DNA of 64,000 nt from Betaproteobacteria bacterium (GTDB lineage Bacteria; Pseudomonadota; Gammaproteobacteria; Burkholderiales; Burkholderiaceae_D), in contig JABDED010000001.1 in NCBI GenBank assembly GCA_013287275.1, forward strand, positions 186,001 to 250,000. The letters are read 5' to 3'. The position numbers and the translations under genes are program-made. The notes beneath the pieces were generated by a model, which searched no databases, had not been told where the DNA came from, and saw only the letters and a list, made by a program, of their open reading frames with translations. Numbering within the stretch: position 1 is the stretch's first letter; each line of letters starts with the position of its first letter. This document shows positions 60,193-64,000 of this stretch, one piece after another.

Positions 60193-61563
60193 CTATTTTA
60201 TGACGCGATAACAAGGGGTATATGCCTTGCCCGGCAGTTTCATGCGGTTTTGCGCAACAAATGATGCCAGCAATGCATCCATGGACTCCATGATATTGAT
60301 GTCGCCGCGGATTTCAAAGTGACCAAATTTTTCTATCGCCCGTATCCCCTGGTCTTTTACATTTCCGGCAACGACACCGGAAAAGGCGCGCCGCAGGTTG
60401 GCCGCCAGCAGGTGGCTGGCCTGGTTTTTATGCAGCGCGAGATTGCGCATGTTGTCGTGCGTAGGCTCGAAGGGTTTCTGGAATTCGGTATCTATCTTCA
60501 AGAGCCAGTTGAAATAATAGGCATCGCCGGTCAATTTACGGTATTCGCGCACCTGTTTGATGCCCGCGTGTGCTTCCTGCGCCACCTTTACAGGATCATT
60601 GATGATGATCTGGTAACGGCGCTGCGCCTCGGCCCCCAGGGTATCGCCGATGAACTGGTCGATCTGCGCGAAATAGTCGGCGGCGCTTTGCGGACCGGTA
60701 AAGATCAATGGAAAAGGCATGTCGGCATTATCCGGATGCAGCAATATCCCCAATACGTACAGGATCTCTTCCGCAGTACCGGCCCCTCCCGGGAAGACCA
60801 CGATGGCATGCCCTATGCGGACAAAGGCTTCCAGGCGTTTTTCTATATCCGGCAAGATGACCAGGTCGTTCACGATGGGGTTCGGCGCCTCGGCGGCGAT
60901 GATGCCGGGTTCGGTAATGCCCAGGTAGCGTCCCGCGCTGATCCTTTGTTTCGCATGGCCTATCGTGGCGCCCTTCATCGGTCCCTTCATCGCCCCAGGG
61001 CCGCAGCCGGTGCAGATGTCCAGTGCGCGCAAGCCCATCTGGTAACCGACTTCCTTGGTATAGTCGTATTCGGCATTCGAGATCGAATGCCCGCCCCAGC
61101 AGACCACCAGGTGCGGGTTGACCAGCGGACGTATCGCGTTGGCATTGCGCAGGATGTGGAATACCGCATCGCTGACGCCCTCGCTGGTCTTGAGGTCGAA
61201 TTTGGGATTCGATGCGATTTCGCCATTCACGAAAATGATGTCGCGCAGCACGGCGAACAGGTGTTCCTGTATGCCCTTGATCAAGACGCCGTCTACAAAG
61301 GCTATCGCCGGTGCGCCTTTTACGTCTAGCTTGATGCCGCGCTCGCGCTGGACGATGCTGATATCGAAGGTCTTGTAGCGCTCCAGCAATTCCTTGCCGT
61401 CATCCAGGCCGCTGCCCACGTTCAGCACCGCCAGGGAGCAATTGCGGAAAATATTATATAAACCGCCATGACTGGTATCCAGCAGCTTGGCAACCTCTGC
61501 CTTGGATAACACATCCATGCGTCCTTCCGGCGATATCTGGGTATCGATCACTTCGTATTCCAT
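60193..61563 (-). CDS. ppnN: Nucleosidase PpnN (LOG family), 456 aa
   Basis: Pyrimidine/purine 5'-monophosphate nucleosidase that cleaves the glycosidic bond of nucleoside monophosphates; in E. coli it binds ppGpp. Start at MEYEVIDTQISPEGRMDVLSKAEV, since AAGGA is 9 nt upstream. LOG-family core: ICTGCGPGAMKGPMKGATIGHAKQR and VVFPGGAGTAEEILYVLGIL (PGGxGTxxE). The N- and C-terminal extensions that distinguish PpnN from LOG proteins are present (HILRNANAIRPLVNPHLVVCWGGHSI; FGHFEIRGDINIMESMDALL). Confidence 0.93.
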   Translation of the reverse strand: MEYEVIDTQISPEGRMDVLSKAEVAKLLDTSHGGLYNIFRNCSLAVLNVGSGLDDGKELLERYKTFDISIVQRERGIKLDVKGAPAIAFVDGVLIKGIQEHLFAVLRDIIFVNGEIASNPKFDLKTSEGVSDAVFHILRNANAIRPLVNPHLVVCWGGHSISNAEYDYTKEVGYQMGLRALDICTGCGPGAMKGPMKGATIGHAKQRISAGRYLGITEPGIIAAEAPNPIVNDLVILPDIEKRLEAFVRIGHAIVVFPGGAGTAEEILYVLGILLHPDNADMPFPLIFTGPQSAADYFAQIDQFIGDTLGAEAQRRYQIIINDPVKVAQEAHAGIKQVREYRKLTGDAYYFNWLLKIDTEFQKPFEPTHDNMRNLALHKNQASHLLAANLRRAFSGVVAGNVKDQGIRAIEKFGHFEIRGDINIMESMDALLASFVAQNRMKLPGKAYTPCYRVIK

Positions 61564-61739
61564 AAAACGCATTTCCTTCGCTTATCTGTTCAAAAAAGCA
61601 AAAGGCGACCTCGGACAGCGTCGCCATTGCCGGGAGTTCCGGCCAAAGCCCGGTTACTCCCCGTTTCTTCTAGCCGCATCGCGGCGCTTGATTGCAGTGT
61701 AAATCTAAAAAATATAAATATCTACTGGCACATTTGCAC

Positions 61740-64000
61740 TCAGGCGATCGCGGGCGCCATCAATTCCAGCGCTCCTGTGATCTCTGTCGCCGATTTGTTC
61801 GACGACAGCCTCAGCTCCTGGTTCAGGATAACTTTCTTGGGATCCGCCTTCAGCGTGCATAGCAACAGGTCCGGCCACGCGTGCGCCTCGCCGAACAAGC
61901 CGACCCAGCCGTTCCTGCCCGCGTGCTTGACCGTGTACAGCGCGATGTCGGCGATATCGATCACATCCTGCCAGTTGATGGCCCGGGGCTGGCTGGTCAC
62001 AAAGGGATAACAGGCAAAACCCACCGAGCAGGTCTGCCTGATCTGCGTATTTTCATCCAGTGCAAAAGCCTGGTCCGCGACCACGGCGCAAACGCGCGCG
62101 GCCAGTTCGTCCGCCCTTTCGCGCGATATGCCGCGGGCAACAATCAGGAACTCTTCGCCGCCCCAGCGTATCAGATAGTCCGAATCCCTGAACACCTGCT
62201 GCAGGCGCTGCCTGATCTGCACCAGGATGGAGTCGCCGGCCGCGTGTCCGTGTTTGTCATTGACCAGCTTGAAGTGGTCCAGGTCCACCAGGAACATCAG
62301 CAAATCGGCATCCTTGGGCAAGCTGGCGCCGCTTGTCATGCTGTCCTGGTAGCTGCGCACGCTGATGGTGACATCAGCTTCTATGTTCTGGGCCAGGAAG
62401 CGCCGATTCCTGAGCCCTGTCAAGGGGTCGGTCAGGCTGGCGTCTTCCAGTTCGCGCAAAGCCTGCTCCAGCTTCCTCTTCGTTTCCTGCAAATCCTTAT
62501 GCGCATTGGCATTATCCAGCGCGATGGCGCCGTAGGCACACAGCGTCCGGAAAATCAGGCGCTGACGCTCGCCATAGGCATCCTGGTTGCCCGATTTGAT
62601 CGACATCGCCCCCAGTACCCGTTCGCCGACGATCAGCGGCCCAAACAAGGCGGTACGGATCTGGATAGTATCGGCGGAGCTGGCGGGCTGGTCCGGCGCG
62701 GCATTTACAGTATCTAGCTCCAGCAGGATTTCCTGCCACTCGGCGATGCAGCGCCTGGCGTTATAGGCGTCCTTGTAGGAAGCCGCATTATAGTCAGGCA
62801 CGACCACGCCGTTTTCCACGTGGTGGCACAAATCCAGCGCTTTGCCGTCCGGCCCCAGCAGCCAGATGGACAGGTGCGATGCATCGAGCAGGGTGCCGAG
62901 GTGGCGATGCAAGGCATTGCACACATTTTCAGGGTTCAGGTTGGCCGTCAGCTCTTGTCCGATCTTGCTCAGCAAGTCCAGCGTATGCGAGGTTTCGGTC
63001 AGGGTCGCGGCAAGCTGCTGGTGATGTTCTGCAGCGGCCTTGGCGCGCTCGGTTTCATGCCGCACCTGCATCAGCGTGGCCCAGTTACTGGCTTGCTTAT
63101 TGCGTTCGCGCTGATCCGCGGCGATCGCCTGCTTGGCGTAGTCAAAGGCTTTCTTGCCATCGTCGACCGTAGCCCAGGCCTCGCCCAGCGCCAGCAAGAG
63201 CTTGGACGGCGCCAGCCAGCCCTCGATATCCGATCCTACCCGCATTGCCTCTTCCAGGTAATGCAGCACCGGATTCGGCGCCGTCATATTGACGGGCAAA
63301 GGCAGTTCGTGCTGGCTGTGGATTTCTGCCAGCGCCTCCCGCAAGTCTATGCCGAGCGCATCATAATCCAGTTCCTTGATCAGTTGCCGGGCTTCGTCGA
63401 TGGCGGCCAGCGCCTGATCCGATTTGTTCGCGGCAGACAGCGCGCGTGCCTGGCAGATCAGGTGCTCGGCCAGGCTATTGCGCGATCCGGCCTCGCGATA
63501 CAGGGCGATGGCGATATCGAACATCGTCGCCGCTTCCGCAGGCATGCCGCGCTCCAGCAAGGTATGCGCCAATTCACCGTGCGCTACCGCCTTGCTGATG
63601 CCGCTCTTGGTAACGGTAAATCCCTGCAGAGCTTCCAGCAGCACGATATGGCTTTGCTCCAGTTGCCCCAGGTGGCGCAACAGCTCCCCCAGGCGCATCA
63701 GGCTAAATCCTACCAGTGCCGGCCAGCCGGTTTTGCGTGCGCGTGAAACCGCCCAGTCGTAGCAGGCGGCGGCCTCATCGAAGTCGCCCAGTTTTTGCAG
63801 CGCCGCCCCGGAGTTTGCCGACCCCATGATGGACAGCCGGATCAGGCCGGCCTCTCGCGCCAGTTCGCTGGAATGATAGAAAAGTATCGCGGAGCGCGTC
63901 AATTCCGGTGAGAACAGGGTCTCACCCTTGGCCGCTGTGATCAGCGCTTCCAGTGCAGGGTGCCGGGGTTCTGCTGTATTGGCCTGCAGTTCAAGCAATT
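61740..64000 (-). CDS. Diguanylate cyclase with TPR-like repeats and GAF domain (5' end outside window)
   Basis: Makes cyclic di-GMP from two GTP. At least 752 residues are visible; the frame is open to the right edge, and the first in-frame TTG at 63998 is not assumed to be the start. Residues about 30-330 are helical TPR-like repeats (NSGAALQKLGDFDEAAACYDW, AHTLLERGMPAEAATMFDIA). About 345-510 is GAF-like (LLSKIGQELTANLNPENVCN, HLSIWLLG). The GGDEF domain follows (TDPLTGLRNRRFL, DHFKLVNDKHGHAAGD) with active-site RWGGEEF intact and RDSD five residues upstream, matching an RxxD inhibitory I-site. A cytoplasmic sensor with no membrane segment visible. Confidence 0.92.
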   Translation of the reverse strand, partial: LLELQANTAEPRHPALEALITAAKGETLFSPELTRSAILFYHSSELAREAGLIRLSIMGSANSGAALQKLGDFDEAAACYDWAVSRARKTGWPALVGFSLMRLGELLRHLGQLEQSHIVLLEALQGFTVTKSGISKAVAHGELAHTLLERGMPAEAATMFDIAIALYREAGSRNSLAEHLICQARALSAANKSDQALAAIDEARQLIKELDYDALGIDLREALAEIHSQHELPLPVNMTAPNPVLHYLEEAMRVGSDIEGWLAPSKLLLALGEAWATVDDGKKAFDYAKQAIAADQRERNKQASNWATLMQVRHETERAKAAAEHHQQLAATLTETSHTLDLLSKIGQELTANLNPENVCNALHRHLGTLLDASHLSIWLLGPDGKALDLCHHVENGVVVPDYNAASYKDAYNARRCIAEWQEILLELDTVNAAPDQPASSADTIQIRTALFGPLIVGERVLGAMSIKSGNQDAYGERQRLIFRTLCAYGAIALDNANAHKDLQETKRKLEQALRELEDASLTDPLTGLRNRRFLAQNIEADVTISVRSYQDSMTSGASLPKDADLLMFLVDLDHFKLVNDKHGHAAGDSILVQIRQRLQQVFRDSDYLIRWGGEEFLIVARGISRERADELAARVCAVVADQAFALDENTQIRQTCSVGFACYPFVTSQPRAINWQDVIDIADIALYTVKHAGRNGWVGLFGEAHAWPDLLLCTLKADPKKVILNQELRLSSNKSATEITGALELMAPAIA

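Noticed and set aside
1-64000. tRNA, rRNA, CRISPR arrays, insertion sequences
   Set aside because: No cloverleaf, rRNA-like stretch, regularly spaced repeat or transposase was seen on reading both strands; the only clear long repeats are the DGR TR/VRs.

Overview
The window looks like a chromosomal piece of a betaproteobacterium in the Burkholderiales, probably Oxalobacteraceae. This is inferred from the gene content (class I gshA, dcd, cheV, ppnN, an IorAB-type molybdenum hydroxylase under a sigma-54 regulator, OPT and RND transporters, arfB) and the moderately high GC. Genus is not resolvable from the sequence alone.

Region 1 (1 to about 15.8 kb) is the right-hand, non-structural part of a prophage or phage-like integrated element. 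All genes are on the + strand and most are joined by ATGA/GTGA start-stop overlaps. It carries a Bet/RecT annealase, a YqaJ/lambda-exo type exonuclease, a KTSC protein, many small unknown genes, an ASCH protein, a stand-alone DnaJ-type zinc-finger protein, a putative excisionase and a tyrosine integrase at the right end. No structural or lysis genes are visible; the left end lies outside the window.

The centrepiece is a complete diversity-generating retroelement (DGR). It has a reverse transcriptase with YVDD and the DGR-type IGNLSSQ motif, a MutS-I-like/Avd fusion protein, a 113-bp template repeat (TR, 8134-8246), and two target genes with C-type-lectin/SUMF1-like C-termini. Both target genes contain a 113-bp variable repeat (VR1 2161-2273, VR2 7062-7174). 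Aligned base by base, VR1 differs from TR at 19 positions and VR2 at 20, and all 39 differences fall on TR adenines. A 21-nt hairpin (9-bp stem) follows each VR and is absent after TR. One target sits directly upstream of the cassette and the other about 6 kb away.

The RT gene overlaps a C5-cytosine DNA methyltransferase gene, which is itself overprinted in another frame by a second protein of a family I recognise from phages. A run of nine G at 10227-10235 breaks both overlapping frames in the same way, and one more base there would restore both.

Region 2 (16-24 kb): D-amino-acid dehydrogenase-like oxidoreductase, dcd, then xdhC-iorB-iorA on the - strand, divergent from a sigma-54 activator. 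A near-consensus -24/-12 promoter precedes iorA. Region 3 (24-40 kb): exonuclease-DUF1653 fusion, MFS and OPT transporters, a small hydrolase, a Pr6Pr membrane protein, a leucine-dehydrogenase-type enzyme, an RND pump with its adaptor, an RNase D-like nuclease, gshA and a DUF3016 protein. Region 4 (40-49 kb): a second RND pump with adaptor, a YncE-like propeller, and a TonB-dependent receptor interrupted by one in-frame TGA. Region 5 (49-64 kb): nudC, a CPBP protease, an M13 peptidase, a CocE/NonD hydrolase, a RIO kinase, arfB, an M14-like peptidase, a Gly/Tyr-rich exported protein, cheV, ppnN and the 3' part of a TPR-GAF-GGDEF diguanylate cyclase gene that runs off the right edge. No tRNA, rRNA, CRISPR array or insertion sequence was seen.
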